A stretch of DNA of 9,019 bases from Gammaproteobacteria bacterium (GTDB lineage: Bacteria; Pseudomonadota; Gammaproteobacteria; Xanthomonadales; Xanthomonadaceae). The notes below the pieces were generated by a model. It was not told where the DNA came from and did no database searches. It saw only the letters and a list, made by a program, of their open reading frames with translations. Shown here one piece after another: positions 1-7,157 of this stretch. The position numbers and the translations under genes were made by a program. The first letter of the stretch is position 1, and every line of letters starts with the position of its first letter. The stretch is from assembly GCA_024642445.1 (NCBI GenBank), contig JAHEBG010000032.1, positions 1 through 9,019 on the forward strand. Direction: 5' to 3'.

Positions 1-673
1 AATCCGGCGTCCAACCCTGGATTTTATGCGGTTGCCATTCCATACCGGCCAGCAATGATGCGCCTGCCGGTTCGGTGGTGACGATACGCACCTCAGGGCG
101 TGCCAGTTTCAGCATTTCACCAACACCAGTAAGCGTGCCGCCGGTACCCCAGCCGGTCACGAAATGATCCAATCGCTTGCCGGCGAAATCCTGAAGAATT
201 TCTGCTGCGGTGGTACTGCGGTGATAGGCGGGATTGGCAGGGTTCTCAAATTGCCGCGCCAAGAACCAACCGTGTTTTTCAGCCAGTGCTTGTGCCTTTC
301 TCACCATACCGCTACCACGCTCGGCTGCTGGGGTAAGAATGACTTTTGCGCCGTAGGCGCGCATCAACTTCCTGCGCTCAATGGAGAAGGAGTCGCTCAT
401 TACTGCCACAAATGGGTAGCCGCGTGCGGCACAGACCATGGCCAACGCCACGCCGGTATTGCCCGAAGTGGCCTCAATAACGGTCTGTCCCGGCTTCAAG
501 GTGCCGCGTTGCTCGGCATCGTTGATGACGGCAAGCGCAAGTCGGTCCTTGACTGAACCGCCGGGATTGAACGACTCGACCTTGACGTACATCTCAATGC
601 CTGCAGGGGCAAGCCGGTTGATGCGGACAATGGGCGTACGGCCGATGGCATCGGTAATGGCTTGGTGAATCAT
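1..673 (-). CDS. cysK: Cysteine synthase (O-acetylserine sulfhydrylase), 3' end missing
   Basis: PLP-dependent enzyme that makes cysteine from O-acetylserine and sulfide in the cytoplasm. The first 224 residues are present; the C-terminal part lies beyond the left edge. Visible landmarks are the PLP-lysine motif NPGGSVKDR (Lys42), the substrate loop TSGNTG (residues 69-74), QFENPANPAYH (141-151) and the phosphate-cradle GTGGT (176-180). All the expected catalytic elements in the visible part are intact. The start is ATG at 673, with AAGGAG six bases upstream (680-685). Near the break the sequence reads HKIQGWTPD, where classical CysK usually has IQGIG; I recall this variant from a proteobacterial subgroup, so the CysK versus CysM label is not certain. 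It follows the DAHP synthase gene after 62 bases and has its own candidate promoter. Confidence 0.93.
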   Translation of the reverse strand, partial: MIHQAITDAIGRTPIVRINRLAPAGIEMYVKVESFNPGGSVKDRLALAVINDAEQRGTLKPGQTVIEATSGNTGVALAMVCAARGYPFVAVMSDSFSIERRKLMRAYGAKVILTPAAERGSGMVRKAQALAEKHGWFLARQFENPANPAYHRSTTAAEILQDFAGKRLDHFVTGWGTGGTLTGVGEMLKLARPEVRIVTTEPAGASLLAGMEWQPHKIQGWTPD

Positions 674-697
674 AACGTTCTCCTTGATATTACCGGC

Positions 698-725
698 ATT
701 GTACGCCAGTTATGCATGCCCGCAA
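698..725 (-). promoter_or_regulatory. Candidate sigma70 promoter for cysteine synthase
   Basis: On the minus strand, TTGCGG (720-725) and TACAAT (698-703) are separated by 16 bases. The -10 matches the consensus at five of six positions, the -35 at three of six. It sits 25 bases upstream of the ATG at 673. The -10 lies in the loop of an inverted repeat, ACTGGC (705-710) and GCCGGT (692-697), which might be an operator or chance. No intrinsic terminator is visible between the DAHP synthase stop and this site, so read-through is also possible. Confidence 0.4.
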
Positions 726-735
726 GCATTCCAGA

Positions 736-2091
736 TTAGGCCGAATTCAAGCTGCCATGCTTGTGTACGATGGACATGGCGATTTCCAGCGATTGTTCGT
801 AATTCATACGGGGATCCACGGTAGATCGGTAAGCACGTTCTAAATCGGATTCAATCAGGTCTCGCGCGCCGCCCAGACATTCGGTGACGTTCTCACCGGT
901 CAGTTCAAGATGCGCGCCGCCCAGGTGTGAACCTTCCGCTGCATGTACATCGAAACTGCGTTCGAGCTCGGCCTTGATATTATCGAAACGACGGGTCTTG
1001 AATCCGTTGGAGGTGGACTCGGTATTGCCGTGCATTGGATCACAGACCCAGAGCACTTTGGCCCCAACCGATTGCACTGCGCGAATTAAACGCGGCAGCT
1101 GGGCCTCAACATTTTCGGCGCCAAGCCGGTGAATGAACGTAAGTTTGCCAGGCTCATTATCCGGATTAAGCATTTCACACAGTCGTTTGATGTGGTCATC
1201 GCTGACGTTAGCCGATATTTTCACGCCGACCGGATTGGCAATGCCACGGAAATATTCCACATGTGCGCCGTCCAGCTGCGCGGTGCGCATACCAATCCAG
1301 GGAAAATGGGTGGACAGATTGAACCAGCCGTGTTGACGCGGCACTTGCCGGGTCAACGACTCTTCATACGGCAGCAACAGTGCTTCATGTGACGTATAGA
1401 ACTCGGTGCGGTTGACGTTGTGCGCAGGCTCGCCGGAAATGGTTTCCATGAAGCGGATGGCATCGCCTACCGACTGGACCAGCTTACGGTACTGTTCGGA
1501 TTGTGGCGATTGCGAAACCCAGCCCAGATCCCAGTACTCCGGATGATGCAGGTCGGCGAATCCGCCGTCGATCAGCGAACGCACGAAATTCATGGTCATG
1601 GCCGATCGGGCATGGCCTTTCACCATCCGCCGCGGATCTGGAATTCGCGCCAGTTCGGTGAAATCCGGGCCATTGATGAAATCACCGCGATAGCTCGGAA
1701 GGGTCACACCATCTTTACTTTCCAGGTCAGCAGAACGTGGCTTGGCATATTGCCCGGCAAATCGGCCAACACGTACTACCGGCATACGTAATCCGTGCAC
1801 CAGCACCAAGCTCATCTGCAACAGCACTTTCAGGCGGTTCGAAATCAGTGCCGATTCGCAGTCACTGAAACTTTCAGCGCAATCACCGCCCTGCAATAGG
1901 AAGCTCTTGCCGTCTTGGGCACTGGCAATTTGACGTTTCAGCGATTGGATTTCAGCCGAAGTGACCAACGGCGGAAGTTTCGATAACTCCATCTGTACCG
2001 CGGCAAGTGCATTCTGATCCGGGTAATTGGGTTGCTGCAACGCCGTGTGATTCCGCCAGCTGTCGGGTTGCCAGTGTTTACTTAATGTCAT
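736..2091 (-). CDS. Class II 3-deoxy-7-phosphoheptulonate (DAHP) synthase
   Basis: First enzyme of the shikimate pathway: condenses phosphoenolpyruvate with erythrose 4-phosphate to DAHP, feeding aromatic amino acid synthesis in the cytoplasm. The 451-residue product has the class II (plant and Mycobacterium type) signatures in order: LQGGDCAESF with the metal-ligand Cys71, AGQYAKPRS, LPSYRGD, GHARSAMTMNFVR, FYTSHEALLLPYEESLTR, STHFPWIGMRT, NPVGVKIS, WVCDPMHGNT with His354, HLELTGENVTEC and VDPRMNYEQ. Length is typical of the family. The start is ATG at 2091 (MTLSKHWQPDSW); the longer frame to 2121 begins with TTG, overlaps dsbB by 23 bases, lacks a Shine-Dalgarno sequence and adds ten residues unlike the family. 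The ATG has only a weak GAGAA four bases upstream and begins seven bases after the dsbB stop, suggesting translational coupling. Which feedback inhibitor it responds to cannot be read from the sequence. Confidence 0.95.
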   Translation of the reverse strand: MTLSKHWQPDSWRNHTALQQPNYPDQNALAAVQMELSKLPPLVTSAEIQSLKRQIASAQDGKSFLLQGGDCAESFSDCESALISNRLKVLLQMSLVLVHGLRMPVVRVGRFAGQYAKPRSADLESKDGVTLPSYRGDFINGPDFTELARIPDPRRMVKGHARSAMTMNFVRSLIDGGFADLHHPEYWDLGWVSQSPQSEQYRKLVQSVGDAIRFMETISGEPAHNVNRTEFYTSHEALLLPYEESLTRQVPRQHGWFNLSTHFPWIGMRTAQLDGAHVEYFRGIANPVGVKISANVSDDHIKRLCEMLNPDNEPGKLTFIHRLGAENVEAQLPRLIRAVQSVGAKVLWVCDPMHGNTESTSNGFKTRRFDNIKAELERSFDVHAAEGSHLGGAHLELTGENVTECLGGARDLIESDLERAYRSTVDPRMNYEQSLEIAMSIVHKHGSLNSA

Positions 2092-2098
2092 TGTGTTC

Positions 2099-2602
2099 TC
2101 AGTTTTTCTTGAAGGTGGCAAACAGCGCCAAAATGAAGATGCCGCAGTACAGCGCCAACGTCCACATCGGCATGCTGAAGCCTAGAAATGTCCAGTCGAT
2201 TTTTGCACACTCCCCGGAGCCTTTCAGCACCTTGGAAACCACGTCGGTCAAGGGCATGGCATCGAGCATGTAATCCAATCCCAGGCTGTTGCAAAGTGGC
2301 GCTTCATCCGCAGGCATCAGTTGGATTTGGACATGTCGCGCTGCTATTGCCGCTCCGGTCAAGGCCGACAATGCAGCCATAACGCCGTAACCGCGAAGAA
2401 CCATTACGCTTTTTGGATTATGCAGCGCGGATACCAGAAAAAAGCTGCCGGCCGCGGCAAAGGCAATGCGCTGGAAAATGCACAGCGGACAAGGCATCAT
2501 CAGCATATGGTATTGCACATACAGGGCATAGCCGATGGCGCTGAAGCATGCCAGTGCGCCGAAAAAGTTCAATTGTCGTGAAGACCAGTGCAGTGGATTC
2601 AT
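2099..2602 (-). CDS. dsbB: Disulfide bond formation protein DsbB
   Basis: Inner-membrane quinone reductase that reoxidises periplasmic DsbA and passes electrons to ubiquinone or menaquinone. The 167-residue product shows four hydrophobic segments at about 11-31, 43-61, 69-90 and 143-162. The first periplasmic loop carries CPLC (Cys38, Cys41) and the second carries Cys104 and Cys132, the two redox pairs of the family. Arg45 in CIFQR corresponds to the quinone-site arginine of the E. coli protein. The start is ATG at 2602 (MNPLHWSS), with AAAGGA ten bases upstream; the frame extends to a TTG at 2626 that adds eight residues without homology. The N-terminus and the FLGFSMPMW motif resemble Xanthomonas DsbB. 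It follows the ribosomal operon terminator and probably forms a unit with the DAHP synthase gene. No DsbA partner is in the window. Confidence 0.95.
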   Translation of the reverse strand: MNPLHWSSRQLNFFGALACFSAIGYALYVQYHMLMMPCPLCIFQRIAFAAAGSFFLVSALHNPKSVMVLRGYGVMAALSALTGAAIAARHVQIQLMPADEAPLCNSLGLDYMLDAMPLTDVVSKVLKGSGECAKIDWTFLGFSMPMWTLALYCGIFILALFATFKKN

Positions 2603-2612
2603 GGCGTTTGGT

Positions 2613-2618
2613 TCCTTT
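2613..2618 (-). promoter_or_regulatory. Ribosome binding site deciding the dsbB start
   Basis: AAAGGA on the minus strand lies ten bases before the ATG at 2602. It lies inside the upstream TTG-initiated extension (from 2626), so it supports the shorter protein. Confidence 0.7.
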
Positions 2619-2631
2619 ACGTTCAATGTTT

Positions 2632-2661
2632 ACACTACAGCTTTTAGGGTGTGTTGGTAAA
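2632..2661 (-). promoter_or_regulatory. Weak candidate promoter for dsbB
   Basis: TTTACC (2656-2661, four of six matches to the -35) and TAGTGT (2632-2637, three of six to the -10) are separated by 18 bases, just downstream of the ribosomal operon terminator. dsbB needs its own promoter if that terminator is efficient, which is the main argument; the sequence match itself is poor. Confidence 0.25.
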
Positions 2662-2671
2662 GCTTCTTGCT

Positions 2672-2703
2672 AAAAAAAAACCCCGAATCTATCGGGGTTT
2701 TTT
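2672..2703 (-). terminator. Rho-independent terminator of the alpha ribosomal operon
   Basis: A 6-bp stem, CCCCGA (2681-2686) and TCGGGG (2692-2697), closes a five-base loop. In the minus-strand direction it is followed by nine T residues (2680-2672), and six A residues precede it, which can lengthen the stem. It begins 18 bases after the rplQ stop. The six T residues on the plus side could also make it work in the other direction, although no plus-strand gene is present to need it. Confidence 0.93.
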
Positions 2704-2720
2704 CAATTCAAGTCGTTGGA

Positions 2721-3107
2721 TTACTCAGCCGTGGCAACGGCAGAAACTTCCGGACGATCGACCAGTTCTACATAGGCCATGGGTGCGTTATCGCCAGGGC
2801 GGAAACCGCACTTCATGATACGCAAATAGCCGCCTGGACGCTCTTTATAACGAGGCCCGAGTTCTACGAACAGCTTGCCGACGGCTTCCTTGTCACGCAG
2901 ACGCGACATGGCCAGACGACGGTTGGCAACGCCATCGGTTTTGCCGATAGTGATCAGCGGCTCGGCCACACGGCGGAGTTCCTTGGCTTTCGGCAAGGTG
3001 GTGCGGATCAGTTCGTGTTTGAACAGGGACGCCGCCATATTGACGAACATCGCTTCGCGGTGGGCACTGGTGCGGCTGAATTTACGGCCGGATTTTTGGT
3101 GACGCAT
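2721..3107 (-). CDS. rplQ: 50S ribosomal protein L17 (bL17)
   Basis: Large-subunit protein near the peptide exit tunnel. The 128-residue product has the family opening [20 protein letters not shown], the [18 protein letters not shown] segment (36-53) and the C-terminal [19 protein letters not shown] core. Length matches gammaproteobacterial L17. The start is ATG at 3107, with AGGA nine bases upstream. It is the last gene of the alpha segment, downstream of rpoA and separated from it by 48 bases holding a strong hairpin. The C-terminal tail after RPE (VSAVATAE) is the variable, low-complexity end common in this family. Confidence 0.98.
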   Translation of the reverse strand: MRHQKSGRKFSRTSAHREAMFVNMAASLFKHELIRTTLPKAKELRRVAEPLITIGKTDGVANRRLAMSRLRDKEAVGKLFVELGPRYKERPGGYLRIMKCGFRPGDNAPMAYVELVDRPEVSAVATAE

Positions 3108-3123
3108 GATCGTGATTCCTAAT

Positions 3124-3148
3124 CAGCGCGCGGCGATTGACCGCGCTG
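3124..3148 (-). other. Intercistronic hairpin between rpoA and rplQ
   Basis: On the minus strand, CAGCGCGG (3141-3148) pairs with CCGCGCGCTG (3124-3133) around a seven-base loop. It forms eight base pairs if a CG dinucleotide is bulged, or a shorter stem in another register. It starts seven bases after the rpoA stop and ends shortly before the rplQ ribosome binding site. There is no following T-run, so it is not an intrinsic terminator; an mRNA processing or stability role is possible. Confidence 0.55.
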
Positions 3149-3155
3149 TGTTTAA

Positions 3156-4151
3156 TTAACCCAACATTCCCAGCTGGTGGCTGGCGGGTGGCCAGTTTTC
3201 CAGCTTTTGACCGAGCGTGAAGCCACGCTGAGCGAGGACATCCTTGATTTCGGTGAGGGATTTCTTACCCAAGTTCGGGGCCTTCAGCAGTTCAACTTCA
3301 GTGCGCTGCACCAGATCGCCGATGTAATAGATGTTTTCGGCTTTCAGACAGTTGGCCGAACGTACTGTCAATTCCAGATCGTCGATTGGACGCAACAGAA
3401 CCGGGTCAACACCCGGACCCTGAGGCTTCTTATCTTGGTCGGCACGCTTGGTGAAATCGCCGAATACAGACAATTGATCAGTCAGAATGTCGGCGGCAGT
3501 ACGGATGGCATCTTCTGCATCGATAGTGCCGTTGGTTTCGATATCCAGAACCAACTTGTCAAGATCGGTGCGTTGTTCAACACGGGCGGCAACCACTTCA
3601 TAGGCCACACGACGAACCGGCGAGAAGCTGGCGTCGAGCATGAGACGGCCGATGGTACGGGTTTCTTCGTCCGGGCGGCGACGCGCAGAGGCCGGCTGGT
3701 AGCCGAAGCCGCGCTCAACTTTCAGACGCATGTTGATCGAAGCATCCTTGGTCAAGTTGCAGATGACGTGTTCCGGATTCAGGATTTCGACCGTGTGGTC
3801 GGCCTTGATATCAGCAGCGGTCACTTCGCCGGCACCTGATTTGGTCAGAGTCAGCGTGGTGTGGTCGACGCCTTGCAGACGCAGAGCAACGTCTTTGAGG
3901 TTCAGAAGAACTTCAAGCACGTCTTCCTGCATGCCTTCGATGGTGCTGTATTCGTGCAGTACGCCGTCGATTTCGACTTCCGTAATGGCATAGCCGGGAA
4001 TGGACGAAAGCAACACGCGACGCAGTGCGTTGCCCAAGGTATGGCCGTAGCCACGTTCCAGGGGTTCAATCACTACTTTCGCGCGGTGTGCGCTACTACG
4101 TTCGATTACAGGGCCGCGCGGACGCAGCACTTGGTGAGCAGTTACCGTCAT
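3156..4151 (-). CDS. rpoA: DNA-directed RNA polymerase subunit alpha
   Basis: Alpha subunit that nucleates RNA polymerase assembly and contacts UP elements and activators. The 331-residue product has the N-terminal dimerisation and assembly domain (about 1-235, including [19 protein letters not shown]), a linker near 236-247 rich in K, D and Q, and the C-terminal domain with [11 protein letters not shown], where Arg264 and Asn267 match the UP-element contacts Arg265 and Asn268 of E. coli. The start is ATG at 4151 (MTVTAHQVL), as I recall for Xanthomonas. An in-frame GTG at 4163 would add MSSP, but it overlaps the AGGAG that lies 11 bases before the ATG. It follows rpsD after 24 bases, in the usual alpha-operon order. 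Confidence 0.98.
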   Translation of the reverse strand: MTVTAHQVLRPRGPVIERSSAHRAKVVIEPLERGYGHTLGNALRRVLLSSIPGYAITEVEIDGVLHEYSTIEGMQEDVLEVLLNLKDVALRLQGVDHTTLTLTKSGAGEVTAADIKADHTVEILNPEHVICNLTKDASINMRLKVERGFGYQPASARRRPDEETRTIGRLMLDASFSPVRRVAYEVVAARVEQRTDLDKLVLDIETNGTIDAEDAIRTAADILTDQLSVFGDFTKRADQDKKPQGPGVDPVLLRPIDDLELTVRSANCLKAENIYYIGDLVQRTEVELLKAPNLGKKSLTEIKDVLAQRGFTLGQKLENWPPASHQLGMLG

Positions 4152-4162
4152 GGGTGATGACA

Positions 4163-4167
4163 CTCCT
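4163..4167 (-). promoter_or_regulatory. Ribosome binding site deciding the rpoA start
   Basis: AGGAG on the minus strand lies 11 bases before ATG 4151. Its last base is the first base of the alternative GTG codon at 4163, so the GTG cannot use it. This favours the 331-residue protein. Confidence 0.75.
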
Positions 4168-4175
4168 GAGGATTA

Positions 4176-4802
4176 TTACTTCGAGTACAGTTCGACAATC
4201 AGCGCTTCGTTGATATCGGAAGGCAGATCTGCGCGGTCCGGAATCGCTTTGAACACGCCGGAAAATTTATTGCTGTCCACTTCACACCAGCTTGGAACCA
4301 GATCCATCTGCTGGGCAAGATTCAAGGCTTCTTGCACATTCAAATGCTTCTTGGCTTTTTCAGTCAATTCAATGCTGTCGCCGGCCTTGACCTGATAGGA
4401 AGGCAGGTTGACGCTTTTACCATTGACCAGAACCGCTTTGTGCGAAACCAACTGACGGGCAGCTGGACGTGTCACTGCGAAGCCCATACGGTAAACCACG
4501 TTATCAAGACGGGTTTCCAGGATTTGCAGCAGCATTTCGCCGGTGTTGCCTTTACGGCGGGCCGCTTTGGCGTAGTAACCGCGGAATTGGCGTTCCAGCA
4601 AACCGTAGATACGTTTTACTTTCTGTTTTTCACGCAGCTGGGTGGCGTAGTCAGACAGTTTGCCTTTTTTGGCGGCACCGTGCTGACCGGGTTTCTGTTC
4701 GAGTTTGCACTTCGAATCAAGGGCACGCGCAGGGCTTTTCAGACTGAGGTCTGCGCCTTCACGACGTGACAATTTGCATTTTGGACCAATATAACGAGCC
4801 AT
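4176..4802 (-). CDS. rpsD: 30S ribosomal protein S4 (uS4)
   Basis: Primary 16S rRNA-binding protein that starts 30S body assembly; in E. coli it is also the translational repressor of the alpha operon. The 208-residue product starts [16 protein letters not shown], carries [16 protein letters not shown] (37-52), the S4 RNA-binding domain at about 97-160 ([25 protein letters not shown]) and ends [13 protein letters not shown]. Length is two residues above the E. coli protein. It has Cys9 and Cys32; only the latter is present in E. coli S4, and there is no zinc-binding four-cysteine cluster as in some Gram-positive S4 proteins. The start is ATG at 4802, with AAGGAG about 11 bases upstream. Confidence 0.98.
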   Translation of the reverse strand: MARYIGPKCKLSRREGADLSLKSPARALDSKCKLEQKPGQHGAAKKGKLSDYATQLREKQKVKRIYGLLERQFRGYYAKAARRKGNTGEMLLQILETRLDNVVYRMGFAVTRPAARQLVSHKAVLVNGKSVNLPSYQVKAGDSIELTEKAKKHLNVQEALNLAQQMDLVPSWCEVDSNKFSGVFKAIPDRADLPSDINEALIVELYSK

Positions 4803-4822
4803 GACTTTGTATTCTCCTTCCC

Positions 4823-5215
4823 TTAGACGCGGCGCTTTTTAGGCGGACGGCACCCGTTGTGCGGGATTGGGGTCACGTCGATGATGTTCATGATTTTGTA
4901 TCCGCAGGCATTCAATGCGCGGACAGCAGATTCACGGCCAGGGCCTGGGCCCTTGATACGTACTTCCAAGGTTTTCACGCCGTAATCCAAAGCGGTCTTA
5001 CCGGCTTTTTCCGAAGCTACCTGGGCAGCGAACGGGGTGGATTTGCGCGAACCGCGGAAACCGGCACCACCGGAGGTTGCCCAAGAAAGCGCATTGCCCT
5101 GACGGTCGGTGATGGTGATGATCGTATTGTTGAAGGAAGCATGGACGTGGGCAACGCCGTCGGTGACGACGCGCTTGATCTTTTTCTTCGGTTTGCTAGC
5201 AGCAGCTTTACTCAT
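4823..5215 (-). CDS. rpsK: 30S ribosomal protein S11 (uS11)
   Basis: Small-subunit platform protein that helps form the mRNA exit site. The 130-residue product has a basic N-terminus (KPKKKIKR), the core [17 protein letters not shown] (21-37), the [14 protein letters not shown] motif (88-101) and the near-invariant end [18 protein letters not shown]. Asn120-Gly121 in that end is the Asn-Gly step known to be isoaspartate in E. coli S11. The start is ATG at 5215, with GGAAG seven bases upstream and 12 bases after the rpsM stop. It sits in the normal rpsM-rpsK-rpsD order. Confidence 0.98.
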   Translation of the reverse strand: MSKAAASKPKKKIKRVVTDGVAHVHASFNNTIITITDRQGNALSWATSGGAGFRGSRKSTPFAAQVASEKAGKTALDYGVKTLEVRIKGPGPGRESAVRALNACGYKIMNIIDVTPIPHNGCRPPKKRRV

Positions 5216-5227
5216 GATCGGACTTCC

Positions 5228-5584
5228 TTACTTCTTGATGGCTTTACGCGGACCCTTACGGGTACGGGCGTTGGTGCGCGTACGCTGGCCACGCATCGGC
5301 AGACCACGGCGATGACGCAGGCCACGGTAGCAACCGAGGTCCATCAGGCGTTTGATTGAAATGCCGACTTCGCGGCGCAGGTCGCCTTCGACCGTGAATT
5401 TCGCGACTTCCAGACGGAGTTTTTCAACTTCCGGCTCGGACAGATCGCGGATCTTGGTTGCAGGATTAACACCTGCGGTTTCACACACTTTCTTGGAGCG
5501 TGTGCGACCGATTCCATAAATGCTTTGTAACCCAACCCAGACATGCTTCTGAGCAGGCAAATTGACACCAGCTATGCGCGCCAT
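5228..5584 (-). CDS. rpsM: 30S ribosomal protein S13 (uS13)
   Basis: Head protein of the small subunit that contacts the P-site tRNA and forms intersubunit bridges. The 118-residue product has the exact usual length, the start [23 protein letters not shown] (21-33), the helical segment [18 protein letters not shown] (63-80) and the basic tail [17 protein letters not shown]...[10 protein letters not shown]. The start is ATG at 5584, with GGAG eight bases upstream (5593-5596). The frame stays open to a GTG at 5611, which would add nine residues unlike the family and was rejected. It is the first gene of the alpha segment and is preceded by a promoter rather than by rpmJ. Confidence 0.98.
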   Translation of the reverse strand: MARIAGVNLPAQKHVWVGLQSIYGIGRTRSKKVCETAGVNPATKIRDLSEPEVEKLRLEVAKFTVEGDLRREVGISIKRLMDLGCYRGLRHRRGLPMRGQRTRTNARTRKGPRKAIKK

Positions 5585-5604
5585 TTGGCGTTCTCCGTAA
5601 AAAA

Positions 5605-5625
5605 GATTCACCCCGAAAGGGAATC
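5605..5625 (-). other. Leader hairpin in the rpsM 5' untranslated region
   Basis: The minus strand reads GATTCCC (5619-5625), a short T- and G-rich loop, then GGG-T-GAATC (5605-5613). GATTC and GAATC pair perfectly and the inner CCC/GGG pairs with one bulged T. The predicted transcription start (about 5623-5625) falls at its foot, so it would form the first 21 bases of the mRNA, nine bases before the rpsM GGAG. S4 autoregulates this operon in E. coli through a leader pseudoknot; this shorter hairpin could play a comparable role but does not visibly copy that structure. Confidence 0.45.
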
Positions 5626-5629
5626 GAAA

Positions 5630-5638
5630 ATTATAACA
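5630..5638 (-). promoter_or_regulatory. Extended -10 promoter of the alpha operon (before rpsM)
   Basis: The minus strand reads TGTTATAAT: a perfect TATAAT (5630-5635) preceded by the TGN extended -10 element (5636-5638). The best -35 window at 17-base spacing, TTTTAT (5653-5658), is poor (two of six), which is usual for extended -10 promoters. It lies 46 bases before the rpsM ATG at 5584. Its position matches the known internal alpha-operon promoter of enteric bacteria. Confidence 0.75.
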
Positions 5639-5685
5639 GGGCTTCGGGTTAAATAAAAGTCCTGACGGTTACCCGCCTGAACCCG

Positions 5686-5706
5686 GCATAGGGAGTGTGC
5701 CTATGC
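5686..5706 (-). repeat. Perfect inverted repeat in the secY-rpsM gap
   Basis: GCATAGG (5686-5692) and CCTATGC (5700-5706) form a perfect 7-bp stem with a seven-base loop. There is no T-run after it on the minus strand, so it is not an ordinary intrinsic terminator. Its function is unknown; an RNA processing site or protein-binding site are possibilities. Confidence 0.5.
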
Positions 5707-5726
5707 TCCAGCGACAAGTTCATGCC

Positions 5727-5751
5727 GGACGGTCTTTTGAACCGACCGCCC
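5727..5751 (-). repeat. Hairpin shortly downstream of secY
   Basis: Minus-strand GGGCGGTC-type sequence (5744-5751) pairs with GACCGTCC (5727-5734) over eight base pairs including one G-U, around a nine-base loop. It starts 31 bases after the secY stop. No T-run follows, so any role in ending the spc transcript would need Rho or RNA processing. It belongs to the 198-base structured gap between secY and rpsM. Confidence 0.5.
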
Positions 5752-5782
5752 CGCGCTACTCCAGCGCAGGGCATACAATCAC

Positions 5783-7153
5783 TTACCCGCGCGCGAAGCT
5801 GCCGCGCGAGCCGCTCTTCAAATTCGCCTTCTTCATCAGGCCTTCGTACTGATGGGAAACCAAGTGCGCTTGAATCTGCGCCGTGAAATCCATCACTACC
5901 ACAACCACAATCAGAAGGGACGTACCGCCGAAAGCGAACGGCACGTTAAACCCGGCGCGCATCAGCTCCGGGGTCAAACAAACCAGTACCAGATAAAGGC
6001 CACCGACAAAAGTCAGGCGCGTCAACACGCCATCAACGTAATCGGCCGTGGCTTTGCCTGGACGAATTCCTGGAATCAAGGCGCCCGACTTCTTCAGGTT
6101 GTCCGCGGTTTCCTGTGAATTGAAAACCAGCGCGGTATAGAAGAAGGCGAAACCCAGAATCAAGCCGCCATATAATAGCATATGCAGGGGCTCGTTGGGC
6201 GCCAAAGCCTGCGCCACATTCTGCAGACCACGGAACAATACCCCGCGCCAACCTTCGGTTTGCCCGGCGTCGGTGCTCATCCATGTAGAAATGGTTGCCG
6301 GGAACAAGATTAAGCTGGAGGCGAAAATGGCCGGGATCACACCAGACATGTTCAGCTTCAGCGGCAGATGCGAGCTTTGGTTCATATAGGCCTGGCGGCC
6401 ACCCTGACGGCGTGCGTAATTCACGGTGATACGGCGTTGGCCGCGTTCCATGAACACCACAAACAGGGTTACACCCAACACCAGGGCAATAATGATGAAG
6501 ATCGAAAATACGCTGATATCACCGCTCGATACCTGCTGCAAAGTCTGAATGGACGCTGACGGCAGAGAGGCTACGATACCGGCAAAAATGATCAAGGACA
6601 CACCGTTGCCAATGCCACGCTCGGTGATTTGCTCGCCCAGCCACATCAGGAACATGGTGCCTGCGGTCAGGGAAACCACGGCAGTAACCATGAAGCCCAT
6701 ACCCGGCGAATAGACTGCGCCCGGTTGCGCCTGCAGCCAGCTGACGATACCGATGCTTTGGAAGATTGCCAAAGGAATGGCGCCTACACGGGAATACTGG
6801 GTCAGCTTGCGACGGCCGCTTTCGCCTTCTTTCTTCAAGGCTTTCCATGGCTCGTACATCTGACCGGCCAGCTGGACGATAATCGATGAAGAAATGTACG
6901 GCACCACGTTCAAAGCCAATAGGCTGAATCGGTGCAAGGCGCCGCCCGAAAACAAGTTGAACATATCCACGATGGTGCCCTGTTGACTTTCCATCAGGGC
7001 CAGCATCGCTTCCGGGTTGACACCCGGCACAGGAATATAACTGCCGATGCGGTAGACGATCAACGCCAACAGCACGAACATCAGACGCTGGCGCAACTCG
7101 GTAAATTTACCGAGCTGGCCGAACAGGGATCCTGCGGTACTTTCTTGTGACAA
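5783..7153 (-). CDS. secY: Preprotein translocase subunit SecY
   Basis: Channel subunit of the SecYEG translocon in the inner membrane. The 456-residue product begins with the amphipathic [13 protein letters not shown] (12-24), has alternating hydrophobic helices consistent with ten membrane segments, the plug-region [14 protein letters not shown] (64-77), [12 protein letters not shown], the cytosolic [16 protein letters not shown] (107-122), [17 protein letters not shown] (178-194) and PGIRPG (361-366), whose Arg364 matches the functionally critical Arg357 of the E. coli C5 loop. Termination is after a basic tail. The start codon is TTG at 7153, with GGAG seven bases upstream; the next in-frame ATG is Met25 at the edge of the first membrane helix and would remove the conserved N-terminus. 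It begins four bases after the rplO stop, so translation is probably coupled. No rpmJ follows. Confidence 0.98.
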   Translation of the reverse strand: MSQESTAGSLFGQLGKFTELRQRLMFVLLALIVYRIGSYIPVPGVNPEAMLALMESQQGTIVDMFNLFSGGALHRFSLLALNVVPYISSSIIVQLAGQMYEPWKALKKEGESGRRKLTQYSRVGAIPLAIFQSIGIVSWLQAQPGAVYSPGMGFMVTAVVSLTAGTMFLMWLGEQITERGIGNGVSLIIFAGIVASLPSASIQTLQQVSSGDISVFSIFIIIALVLGVTLFVVFMERGQRRITVNYARRQGGRQAYMNQSSHLPLKLNMSGVIPAIFASSLILFPATISTWMSTDAGQTEGWRGVLFRGLQNVAQALAPNEPLHMLLYGGLILGFAFFYTALVFNSQETADNLKKSGALIPGIRPGKATADYVDGVLTRLTFVGGLYLVLVCLTPELMRAGFNVPFAFGGTSLLIVVVVVMDFTAQIQAHLVSHQYEGLMKKANLKSGSRGSFARG

Positions 7154-7157
7154 AGGA

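Noticed and set aside
2092..2121. A longer DAHP synthase start at TTG 2121.
   Set aside because: It overlaps dsbB, has no ribosome binding site and adds ten residues that do not resemble the family N-terminus.
3177..3839. A 220-codon plus-strand open frame antisense to rpoA.
   Set aside because: It is the opposite strand of a clearly coding, conserved gene. The translation has no recognisable family, and long antisense frames are expected from codon bias.
4152..4163. A GTG start for rpoA giving MSSP before MTVTA.
   Set aside because: The GTG overlaps the AGGAG sequence, and the homologues I recall begin at MTVTA.
5585..5611. A GTG start for rpsM giving nine extra residues.
   Set aside because: S13 proteins begin MARIAG at the ATG, which has GGAG at good spacing; the extension would run through the ribosome binding site.
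5649..5774. A 41-codon minus-strand open frame (start MPCAGVARGG) in the secY-rpsM gap, considered as rpmJ.
   Set aside because: It has a single cysteine, no L36 pattern and no Shine-Dalgarno sequence, and it overlaps both stem-loops. It is more likely chance.
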